Source of the DNA: Bacteroidota bacterium
GTDB lineage: Bacteria; Bacteroidota; Bacteroidia; AKYH767-A; CANKSK01
Assembly (NCBI GenBank): GCA_947485425.1
Contig: CANKSK010000073.1
Coordinates: 1-6,197 of the forward strand
Length of the DNA: 6,197 bases
Direction of reading: 5' to 3'
Shown: positions 1-5,374 of the stretch, piece by piece
How positions within the stretch are numbered: the first letter of the stretch is position 1
Layout of the letters: each line of letters begins with the position of its first letter
Made by a program: the position numbers and the translations under genes
Notes under the pieces: generated by a model
The model's input: the letters and a program-made list of their open reading frames with translations, nothing else
Databases searched by the model: none
What the model was told of the DNA's origin: nothing

Positions 1-9
1 AATTAAAAA

Positions 10-498
10 ATGATACACAAAAAAACAAAATTCTGTTTTGTTCTCTTCCTAGGTATTTCCCTAGCAACAGCAGAAGCCCAAGTAGCCGTTACCAGCGCAG
101 GCGGAAACGGTACCAATAGTACTGGGTTTGTAAGCTATACAGTAGGGCAATTGCTATATAATACCAATGCAGGTTCAAGTGGTTCGGTGGCACAAGGAGT
201 GCAACAACCGTATGAGATTTCTGAGGTATTGGCATTAGAAGAAATTCAGGGATTAAACATCAAGCTTTATGCCTATCCTAACCCTACGACTGATTATATC
301 ACCCTAAAAATAGAAAATGAAGACAAGCATGAATTGTCCTATCAAATCTTTGATACCAGAGAAAGCGTATTGTCGAATGTAAAAATATATGGCAGCGAAA
401 CAAACATAAAGCTAAGCAATTTTGTCACGGGAATTTATTTCCTCAAAATAGTAAAAAAAAATAAAGAAGTTAAAACATTTAAAATCATTAAAAAATAA
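10..498 (+). CDS. Small secreted protein with T9SS type A C-terminal sorting domain
   Basis: The 162-residue product has a signal peptide (basic KKTK, then a hydrophobic stretch to about residue 20) with likely cleavage near AEA-Q at residues 21-24. A short mature region of about 60 residues contains the motif VSYTVGQLLYNTN (41-53) and SVAQGVQQPYEIS (59-71), a pattern common in small secreted Bacteroidota proteins. From about residue 87 to the end it has a type A T9SS sorting domain: YPNPTTDYITLKI (89-101), a GIYFLKI motif near 141, and a basic KTFKIIKK tail. The family knowledge is that such domains direct export through the outer membrane by T9SS, followed by cleavage and surface attachment or release. 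The sorting domain takes up nearly half the protein, so little cargo remains and no enzymatic role can be assigned. The ATG at 10 is the only reasonable start. The next gene follows after 7 nt, so the two are probably co-transcribed. The promoter lies left of the window. Confidence 0.9.
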   Translation: MIHKKTKFCFVLFLGISLATAEAQVAVTSAGGNGTNSTGFVSYTVGQLLYNTNAGSSGSVAQGVQQPYEISEVLALEEIQGLNIKLYAYPNPTTDYITLKIENEDKHELSYQIFDTRESVLSNVKIYGSETNIKLSNFVTGIYFLKIVKKNKEVKTFKIIKK

Positions 499-505
499 AC
501 GCGTC

Positions 506-1270
506 ATGAAAAAAATATTTGCAATTTTAATTACCGTATTGATATCGATAAGTGCATTTGCACAATATGGCACTGCCCCTCAAGCGATGAGCTATCAGGC
601 TGTAATCCGCAACAGTTCAGATGCCTTAGTTCAAAATAGCCCCATTGGCATTAAAATATCAATCTTACAAGGAAGTAGTACTGGACCTGCTGTATATGTT
701 GAAACGCATACGCTACAGACCAATCAAAATGGTTTATTGGTCTTACAGATTGGAACGGGAACAGTCGTATCGGGTATCTTTTCAAATGGCATTTATTGGG
801 GGCAGACCTATTTTTTAAAAACCGAATTGGATATTTTGGGTGGCTCAAATTATACAATGACAAGTACAACTGAACTATTGTCTGTACCCGTATCAAATTA
901 CGCACATGTGAGTGGTGCTTTACATGGGGCCTCTTGGAATTTTATTGGTGCCTATAAGCAATTTAACCAAGCGACTACTGACTTTTTAATTGAAGGATAT
1001 AGTTTTATCAACTACTTGGGGGTTGATAAGATATCATGGACATGGAAACATCCATCTGTTGATAACAATTTAGATGGCAATTTGGATTTAGGGGAAATTG
1101 GATTTGAACATACCTTGTATGGGACCGTTTTGGGTAATGTGATTACCTTTCCCCCTCAAGATGTACAAGGAGATCTCTTCCCTCAAATGATTGGAACCTT
1201 AATAGGTAATAATTTAACAATAACATACGGATCCCCATTGGGAAAAGTGCTGGGATTACTTAAACAATAA
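506..1270 (+). CDS. Secreted protein with tail-fibre-like N-terminal domain and EF-hand-like loop
   Basis: The 254-residue product has a clear signal peptide (MKKIFAILITVLISISAFAQ, cleavage near residue 19-20). Residues 24-135 match a domain widespread in Bacteroidota secreted proteins, recognisable by APQAMSYQAVIRNSS (24-38), GIKISILQGS (48-57), VYVETHTLQTNQNGL (63-77) and ELLSVPVSNYA (123-133). In relatives this domain precedes collagen-like, tail-fibre or adhesin-like segments. Here it is followed by a different C-terminal half (about 143-254) starting at SWNFIGAY. That half is rich in aromatic residues and alternating polar/hydrophobic strands, suggesting a beta-sandwich or small barrel (inference). 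Residues 186-197 (DNNLDGNLDLGE) have the Asp/Asn-Asp-Gly-Glu spacing of a calcium-binding EF-hand loop, although Leu at loop position 4 is atypical. No T9SS sorting domain is visible at the C-terminus, unlike the upstream neighbour. It is probably the second gene of an operon. An adhesion or structural surface role is inferred, not shown. Confidence 0.85.
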   Translation: MKKIFAILITVLISISAFAQYGTAPQAMSYQAVIRNSSDALVQNSPIGIKISILQGSSTGPAVYVETHTLQTNQNGLLVLQIGTGTVVSGIFSNGIYWGQTYFLKTELDILGGSNYTMTSTTELLSVPVSNYAHVSGALHGASWNFIGAYKQFNQATTDFLIEGYSFINYLGVDKISWTWKHPSVDNNLDGNLDLGEIGFEHTLYGTVLGNVITFPPQDVQGDLFPQMIGTLIGNNLTITYGSPLGKVLGLLKQ

Positions 1271-1288
1271 CCTTACAAAATCCTTTGT

Positions 1289-1313
1289 CAAGCACAGCGT
1301 CGCTGTTCTCTTG
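1289..1313 (+). terminator. Weak hairpin after the secreted-protein pair
   Basis: ACAGCG (1294-1299) and CGCTGT (1301-1306) are perfect inverted repeats around one T, giving a five-base-pair stem with a three-base loop. Outer CAAG (1289-1292) and CTTG (1310-1313) can pair across unmatched bases. It lies about 20 nt after the stop at 1270, a good place for a terminator. The following TCTCTTG is only a poor U-tract, so the terminator role is tentative. Confidence 0.3.
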
Positions 1314-1488
1314 TCATCAAAATATATTCGTCTCTGCCAAATGCATGGAATGGAATTTATGATTACCCTATCCATGAAGAATTTGCCTGAAAAAAATCTG
1401 GAAAAATCGTTTTGATAAAATGAAAAGCCATAGCATATGCGGTCTTTTTCCCTTTGCTGACAGGTAGAATAAAATCTGATTTGGCATT

Positions 1489-1521
1489 TTTGCAATTTCT
1501 CATATTTTTTAAATACTTTTA
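1489..1521 (+). promoter_or_regulatory. Candidate Bacteroidota promoter for the transporter gene
   Basis: TTTG at 1489-1492 and TACTTTTA at 1514-1521 are separated by 21 nt. This fits the Bacteroidota arrangement of a -33 TTG element and a -7 TAnnTTTG element, with one mismatch in the last base of the -7 box. Transcription would start near 1528, leaving a leader of about 65 nt. The region is AT-rich, so a chance match is possible. Confidence 0.35.
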
Positions 1522-1592
1522 CACGATTCATATTTTCAAATTCCGATAAAAAGGAAAATATATGAGATGGTTAAACGATAAAATAAAGAAAA

Positions 1593-2885
1593 ATGATTGC
1601 AAAAATAAAACAAGATCTATCATCAAGCATTGTCGTATTTTTAGTGGCTCTGCCATTGTGTTTGGGTGTGGCCCTAGCCAGTGGTGCACCCTTGTTATCA
1701 GGCATTATTGCAGGTATCATTGGCGGAATCGTTGTTGGATTGATCAGCCAATCCCATACAAGTGTAAGTGGCCCTGCAGCTGGTTTAGCGGCTGTGGTTC
1801 TTTCAGCAATCACCCAATTAGGTAGTTTTGAAACCTTTTTACTTGCTGTAGTCATCGCAGGGGTGTTGCAACTGCTAGCGGGTATGGCAAAAGGAGGGTT
1901 TATCGCCAACTACATCCCAGCCAATGTGATTAAAGGATTACTCGCAGCCATCGGAATCATCCTGATCTTAAAACAAATTCCACATGCAGTAGGATTTGAC
2001 AGAGATAACGAAAACGATTTTACCTTCTTTCAAAAAGATGGTGAAAATACCTTCTCTGAACTGCTCAGTATTTTCAATTATTTCTCCTGGGGAGCCATCA
2101 TTATTTCTGCGATTTCCTTGACATTAATGATGAATTGGGATAAGACACCCATGAAAAATTTTAAATTTTTCCCTGCATCCTTATTTGTTGTTATACTTGG
2201 TGTGCTTATCAATTTAACATTCCAGAATTTCTTCCCCGATTTAGCCATTTCAGCAGAGCATTTGGTAAAAATCCCCAAATTTGAAGGACTCAATTCTATT
2301 CTTACTTTGCCCGATTTCAATAAAATTTCCAACCACACGGTATGGATGGTGGCCTTTACCATTGCCGTGGTGGCATCCCTGGAAACCCTTCTAAATCTCG
2401 AAGCGGTAGAAAATATTGACCCCCTCAAAAGATCAGCATCGCCCAATAGAGAACTCATCGCACAAGGAATTGGTAATATTTTTTCAGGATTAATCGGTGG
2501 AATCCCTATTACTTCGGTGATTGTTAGAAGTTCCGTAAATATAAATGCCGGTGCGAAAACCAAAGCATCTACAATATTACACGGCTTTTTGTTATTAATA
2601 AGCGTTTTACTGCTTAGTCCCATCATGAACCTGATTCCTTTGGCTTCATTGGCCTGTATATTATTATTAACAGGATATAAATTAGCCAAGATATCCTTGT
2701 TTAAAGACATGTATAAAAAAGGCCTCAATCAATTTATTCCTTTTGTTGCAACCATTTTAACCATCGTATTTACCGATTTATTAATAGGGGTTGTAACCGG
2801 ACTCGTGATCAGTATTTTTTACATTCTAAAAAGCAATTTCAAAAATCCTTTTGTGCTTCAAAAAGAAACTTTACAAGTCGATTAA
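1593..2885 (+). CDS. SulP-family inorganic anion (probable bicarbonate) transporter, membrane domain only
   Basis: The 430-residue product is the complete membrane portion of a SulP (SLC26-type) transporter of the inner membrane. The N-terminus (KQDLSSSIVVFLVALPLCLG, 6-25) matches the beginning of the SulP core. SVSGPAAGL (57-65) is the conserved substrate-site segment. Residues 262-326 carry the conserved block around SLETLLNLEAVE, the NRELIAQGIGN motif (285-295) and GGIPITSVIVRSS (302-314). Many hydrophobic helices fill the rest, up to about residue 413. An in-frame stop sits three codons upstream of the ATG, so this start is firm, although only a weak AAAGAA precedes it. SulP proteins usually continue into a cytoplasmic STAS domain. 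Here the frame stops at TAA right after KETLQVD, and the STAS domain follows in the same frame. The linked carbonic anhydrase suggests bicarbonate as substrate, by analogy with SulP-carbonic anhydrase fusions; sulfate or another anion cannot be excluded. Confidence 0.9.
   Translation: MIAKIKQDLSSSIVVFLVALPLCLGVALASGAPLLSGIIAGIIGGIVVGLISQSHTSVSGPAAGLAAVVLSAITQLGSFETFLLAVVIAGVLQLLAGMAKGGFIANYIPANVIKGLLAAIGIILILKQIPHAVGFDRDNENDFTFFQKDGENTFSELLSIFNYFSWGAIIISAISLTLMMNWDKTPMKNFKFFPASLFVVILGVLINLTFQNFFPDLAISAEHLVKIPKFEGLNSILTLPDFNKISNHTVWMVAFTIAVVASLETLLNLEAVENIDPLKRSASPNRELIAQGIGNIFSGLIGGIPITSVIVRSSVNINAGAKTKASTILHGFLLLISVLLLSPIMNLIPLASLACILLLTGYKLAKISLFKDMYKKGLNQFIPFVATILTIVFTDLLIGVVTGLVISIFYILKSNFKNPFVLQKETLQVD
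2883..2885 (+). other. In-frame TAA interrupting a SulP-STAS-carbonic anhydrase frame
   Basis: The codon TAA lies between GAT (D430 of the transporter) and ACC. Reading on in the same frame gives T-L-R-L-E-L-P-N-Q-V-S-F-L-N-K, which is the linker and first strand of the expected STAS domain. No base appears inserted or deleted: replacing this one codon restores a 719-residue three-domain protein. It could be a nonsense mutation, a sequencing error, a true gene split with reinitiation, or a readthrough site. The sequence alone does not decide. Confidence 0.85.
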
Positions 2886-2888
2886 ACC

Positions 2889-3752
2889 TTGCGCCTGGAA
2901 TTACCAAACCAGGTTTCCTTTTTAAATAAAGCGTCTATAAAAGATACGTTGTGGTGCATTCCAAATCAATCCAAAGTCGTTATTGATGCCACAAATTGCG
3001 ATTTTATTGATAATGATATTTTAGAAATTATTGAAGACTTTAAAACAACGATTTCAAAAGAAAAAAATATCAAATTGAATATACTAGGACTTAAAAAGCA
3101 TTACCAATTAGAAGACCACATCCAATTTGTAAATGTGCTCAATAAGGCTGATCAACAAAAAATGACCCCTGGGGATATTTTAGAAATTCTCAAAAAAGGC
3201 AATGAAAGATTTGTTACAGGAAATTGGTCTGAAAAATATTTAAAACACCAGGTAAATGCCACGGCCTTTGGCCAAAATCCTTTTGCCATCGTTTTAAGCT
3301 GCATAGATAGCAGAACCACCACTGAACATATTTTTGACTTGGGATTAGGGGATATCTTTAGCGTTCGGATTGCAGGAAATATTTTAAATGAAGATATATT
3401 GGGAAGCATCGAATTTGGTGTACACGAAATTGGTGCAAAATTAATTGTGGTTTTAGGCCATACCAAATGCGGAGCCATCAAGGGCGCTTGTAATCAGGTG
3501 CATTTGGGCAATCTAACCGGCCTTTTAGACAAAATCAAACCTGCCATTGAAATGGAAAAAACCATCACCGAAAATAGAGATGGATCCAATGACCTTTTTG
3601 TAAATAAAGTGTCCGAACAAAATGTTTTCCATACCATCAATCGCATACGCAAAGAAAGCGACATCATCGCAGACTTTGAAAATAACGGAAAAATAAAAAT
3701 GATAGGCGGCCTTTATGATATAGAAACAGGCAAGGTAACTTTTTATGAATAA
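2889..3752 (+). CDS. STAS domain fused to beta-class carbonic anhydrase
   Basis: The 287-residue reading frame has two parts. Residues 3-82 are a STAS domain (QVSFLNKASI at 8-17, VVIDATNCDFIDNDILEII at 30-48), normally the cytoplasmic tail of a SulP transporter. Residues 92-287 are a beta-carbonic anhydrase that interconverts CO2 and bicarbonate. It has zinc ligands Cys138 (in SCIDSR), His191 and Cys194 (GHTKCGA), plus the Asp140-Arg142 pair, and RIAGNILNEDILGSIEFG (160-177) is also typical. The start at TTG 2889 is uncertain: it lies 3 nt after the transporter stop with no Shine-Dalgarno sequence, so translation would need coupling or readthrough. An alternative ATG at 3162 (residue 92) lies exactly at the domain boundary and would give a free-standing enzyme of 196 residues, a normal length. 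The frame is unbroken and catalytic residues are intact, so function is likely retained or only recently lost. Confidence 0.85.
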   Translation: MRLELPNQVSFLNKASIKDTLWCIPNQSKVVIDATNCDFIDNDILEIIEDFKTTISKEKNIKLNILGLKKHYQLEDHIQFVNVLNKADQQKMTPGDILEILKKGNERFVTGNWSEKYLKHQVNATAFGQNPFAIVLSCIDSRTTTEHIFDLGLGDIFSVRIAGNILNEDILGSIEFGVHEIGAKLIVVLGHTKCGAIKGACNQVHLGNLTGLLDKIKPAIEMEKTITENRDGSNDLFVNKVSEQNVFHTINRIRKESDIIADFENNGKIKMIGGLYDIETGKVTFYE

Positions 3753-3786
3753 TATGACCGATGTAGATTTCCTTTGCAAATAAAGA

Positions 3787-3794
3787 TATATTTG
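3787..3794 (+). promoter_or_regulatory. TATATTTG, Bacteroidota -7 promoter element
   Basis: This is an exact match to TAnnTTTG, 35 nt after the carbonic anhydrase stop and upstream of the lipoprotein gene. A TTTG at 3773-3776 is only 10 nt away, too close for the usual 17-23 nt spacing, and no better -33 element is seen. It probably drives the downstream lipoprotein transcript, leaving a long leader of about 210 nt. Confidence 0.4.
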
Positions 3795-3803
3795 CCCCTT
3801 TAA

Positions 3804-4013
3804 AGCGATGCTTATCTTAAGGGTATTGACTCTGTTAAGCGCAGGGTCTTACTGCACATGAAGCAAACGACCTCAAGACGCCGAACCGAACAGATGCCTT
3901 TTGATATCCTTCGTGAAGCGCAGCGCCCCAATGCACTTAAAACATCAGCAAGGGCAGAAAAAACATATATGATGACCATTTATATCGAAAATTTTAATTC
4001 TATAATCAACTGT
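3804..4013 (+). pseudogene. Coding-like remnant in frame with the lipoprotein gene
   Basis: After a TAA at 3801 this frame stays open into the lipoprotein gene. It encodes a basic, helical-looking segment (DAYLKGIDSVKRR, then RRRTEQMPFDILREAQRP). An ATG at 3858 could start a 300-residue version of the next protein, but that would bury the lipoprotein signal peptide about 50 residues inside. The segment is visibly richer in G and C than its surroundings and has protein-like content. I read it as debris of another gene or as fortuitous open frame, not as part of the lipoprotein. The family is not recognised. Confidence 0.3.
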
Positions 4014-4760
4014 ATGAAACGACACACGAAACTACTCATGATTGTATGGACACTTGGCCTTTTTGCTTGTAACCCGCTTGCAGACAAGACAAAGGAAAAA
4101 GTGCAGCATTTTGACTGTAATTCCCTTACAGACCCAAAAGTGATCTATAAAATCGCCCAATCCATCATTGATAAACACAAAAACGACCAAATGTGGAATT
4201 TATCGGAAATGGATACGACAAACTTCTTTACGACTGAAGATTACTTTACAAATCCCACGACAAAAAACAGATTGGTACGCCTTGCTGGTAACGCAGGCAT
4301 GTCTTCCGGCAATGCAAACAATTTGCTGATCCTCTTCTCGTGTGCAGACACTGTAAACATTGTTTGGTCTGGGCAAATAGGAGACTTCAAACCATCGGAC
4401 ATTAAAGATGTAAACGGTGACGGAATAAAAGAAATCGTTTGTTCTTCAGGTATGACTTGGATGGGAGAATGTAATGAGAATTATGACATTTTCACTTTCA
4501 AAGACAGCAAAAAAAATGTTCTTTTCACAGCACATTCTACCTCTGTTATAGACTGTGGTTTTGACAATTTAACAGAGCGATATAAAAAAGGAGACACGCT
4601 TGAAAACAAATTTGAATGTTCGCTAATCAATCTTCATGACAAAGCGTATCAAGTGAAACAAATCCACACCATCAAAATTCACAATGGCGGTAAGACAGAC
4701 CCAGAAATGCTTCAGAATATCAAAGTAACTAAGGACACCACAATTATACAATTGCAATGA
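4014..4760 (+). CDS. Cysteine-rich lipoprotein with calcium-loop motif, function unknown
   Basis: The start is placed at ATG 4014, because the resulting 248-residue product begins with a textbook lipoprotein signal: MKRHTK, a hydrophobic stretch, and lipobox LFAC with lipidated Cys19. The longer open frame from ATG 3858 would put this signal in the interior. The mature protein should be anchored in the envelope, facing the periplasm or the surface. Residues 132-140 (DVNGDGIKE) form a DxNxDG loop like the calcium sites of FG-GAP/VCBS-type repeats, and the sequence before it (IVWSGQIGDFKPSDIKD) fits such a repeat. Six cysteines besides Cys19 (35, 110, 143, 153, 181, 202) could form disulfides in an oxidising compartment. 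No catalytic motif is recognised. It stands alone as a transcription unit, convergent with the minus-strand gene on the right. Confidence 0.75.
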   Translation: MKRHTKLLMIVWTLGLFACNPLADKTKEKVQHFDCNSLTDPKVIYKIAQSIIDKHKNDQMWNLSEMDTTNFFTTEDYFTNPTTKNRLVRLAGNAGMSSGNANNLLILFSCADTVNIVWSGQIGDFKPSDIKDVNGDGIKEIVCSSGMTWMGECNENYDIFTFKDSKKNVLFTAHSTSVIDCGFDNLTERYKKGDTLENKFECSLINLHDKAYQVKQIHTIKIHNGGKTDPEMLQNIKVTKDTTIIQLQ

Positions 4761-4800
4761 GAAATCTGCCTATAAAAGCACATTTGCAATAGGCTGCGAT

Positions 4801-5028
4801 TTGTTGCTCCACAGACCATTATTTTGGGGGGAAAGGGCAGAAAAAAGGCATGATAAGCATTCATGGCGACAATGTAAACGCAGCGACCTTTTAAGCGGAT
4901 TGAAGTGGTGGGGTTCTTTAGGGCAACTTTTTAAAAACGATACGTTTATTTTTAATATTGCTGATGATAGTACGAGGGGGGTATGGCAAGCGGCCAAGTT
5001 ATCCAGGGCTTATACCCTTTATAGATGA
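4801..5028 (+). pseudogene. Short ORF, possible gene remnant (upstream part)
   Basis: This 75-codon ORF opens with TTG and ends at TGA 5026-5028. The first half is basic and Trp-rich and looks non-native. The second half (KNDTFIFNIADDSTRGVWQA followed by AKLSR) looks like real protein, with a hydrophobic strand followed by a helix. This contrast suggests a frameshifted or truncated fragment of a longer gene. The family is not recognised. The TGA overlaps the ATG of the next ORF as ATGA. Confidence 0.25.
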
Positions 5029-5159
5029 GCGGTGACATTCATCCCGCCCATAGTTTGTCAGTATCTATGGTCGATGCAGATGCCATCGACCCGCGAAAAG
5101 TGAAGAAAATACTGAGCAGGCGTACTGAGGAAATCAGCGTCTTCTCGATCCTTAAATAG
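5025..5159 (+). pseudogene. Short ORF, possible C-terminal gene fragment
   Basis: This 44-codon ORF (ATG 5025, TAG 5157) has protein-like content: SLSVSMVDADAIDPRKVKKI, then RRTEEISVFSILK at its end. It is not preceded by a ribosome binding site but overlaps the previous ORF by ATGA. It could be a small coupled gene. More likely it is the end of a longer gene whose frame was broken near 5025, the previous ORF being the earlier part. The segment RRTEEISVFSILK resembles RRTEQMPFDILR in the remnant at 3804-4013. No family is recognised. Confidence 0.3.
5069..5091. repeat. Perfect 8-bp inverted repeat
   Basis: GGTCGATG (5069-5076) and CATCGACC (5084-5091) are perfect inverted repeats around a 7-nt spacer, CAGATGC. 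They lie inside the short ORF and encode its V-D-A-D-A-I-D stretch, so codon composition may explain the symmetry. A hairpin or protein-binding site is possible. Confidence 0.4.
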
Positions 5160-5214
5160 AAAAGAGTATCTGATATAAAATCTGGGTGTAGGTATTCATT
5201 GGCTTCAAAAATTC

Positions 5215-5229
5215 AACCCTTGAAGGGTT
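5215..5229 (-). terminator. Candidate terminator hairpin for the minus-strand gene
   Basis: AACCCTTGAAGGGTT is a perfect inverted repeat (6-bp stem with a 3-nt loop). Read on the minus strand it is followed by GAATTTTTG, giving a modest U-tract. It lies about 145 nt beyond the minus-strand stop at 5375. On the plus strand it is followed by CAGCAAAAAAA, so it is less suited to end the lipoprotein transcript. Confidence 0.4.
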
Positions 5230-5306
5230 CAGCAAAAAAAGCAAGCCTTTTCCCGGTATTGCAGCTCCTGCAGCAGCACCGTCGGTAGTTGATAACCTTT
5301 GTTGGC

Positions 5307-5331
5307 TTGTCCACGCCGCAGGCGTGAACAA
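5307..5331. repeat. GC-rich inverted repeat with 3-nt loop
   Basis: TTGTCCACGCC (5307-5317) and GGCGTGAACAA (5321-5331) pair around a GCA loop with one mismatch in 11 bp. This is the strongest hairpin in the window and stands out in AT-rich surroundings. It is not followed by a U-tract, so an interspersed palindromic element or transcript-end structure is more likely than an ordinary terminator. Confidence 0.55.
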
Positions 5332-5345
5332 GATTTGCTGGTTTT

Positions 5346-5373
5346 GCTCCTGGACTAGCGAGGATAGTGGAGC
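5346..5373. repeat. Two-tier inverted repeat abutting the minus-strand stop codon
   Basis: GCTCC (5346-5350) pairs with GGAGC (5369-5373), and ACTA (5354-5357) pairs with TAGT (5365-5368) around the loop GCGAGGA, leaving a TGG bulge. It begins one base after the minus-strand stop codon. It may protect or terminate that transcript, but no clear U-tract follows. Confidence 0.4.
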
Positions 5374-5374
5374 T

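Larger units (their letters stand above)
1271..1592. other. Intergenic region between the secreted-protein pair and the transporter
   Basis: This 322-nt stretch holds no supported gene. It contains a short hairpin just after the upstream stop, AT-rich sequence, and a candidate promoter before the transporter. An ATG at 1562 preceded by AAGGA opens an out-of-frame ORF overlapping the transporter start. Its Cys- and Trp-rich product is an off-frame reading of the transporter and is not called. Confidence 0.6.
4761..5374. other. Gene-poor region with ORF debris and hairpins between convergent genes
   Basis: About 600 nt separate the lipoprotein stop from the stop of the minus-strand gene. It contains two short overlapping plus-strand ORFs (4801-5028 and 5025-5159), followed by a series of inverted repeats (5215-5229, 5307-5331, 5346-5373). 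Parts are visibly richer in G and C than the neighbouring genes, which suggests an inserted or decayed element. No inverted-repeat-bounded insertion sequence or transposase motif was found. Confidence 0.5.

Noticed and set aside
1256..1531. Minus-strand 91-codon ORF in the intergenic region
   Set aside because: Its composition is Phe/Cys/Lys-rich with no motif, and it overlaps the end of the upstream gene and the probable promoter. It is likely AT-rich noncoding sequence.
1562..1825. ATG preceded by AAGGA opening an 87-codon ORF overlapping the transporter start
   Set aside because: It is an out-of-frame reading of the transporter with abnormal Cys/Trp content. The ribosome-binding-like sequence is better than that of the real start, but Bacteroidota rely little on it.
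2078..2728. Minus-strand 216-codon ORF opposite the transporter
   Set aside because: It is the antisense shadow of a well-supported SulP gene and has no recognisable domain.
2883..2889. Frameshift as the cause of the transporter/STAS split
   Set aside because: Both halves are in the same frame. Only a single stop codon separates them, so no insertion or deletion is needed.
3858..4013. ATG 3858 as the start of the lipoprotein gene
   Set aside because: It would place a clear lipoprotein signal peptide about 50 residues inside the protein. ATG 4014 gives a proper signal and lipobox.
4801..5374. Insertion sequence in the gene-poor region
   Set aside because: No transposase motif, paired terminal inverted repeats or target-site duplication could be found.
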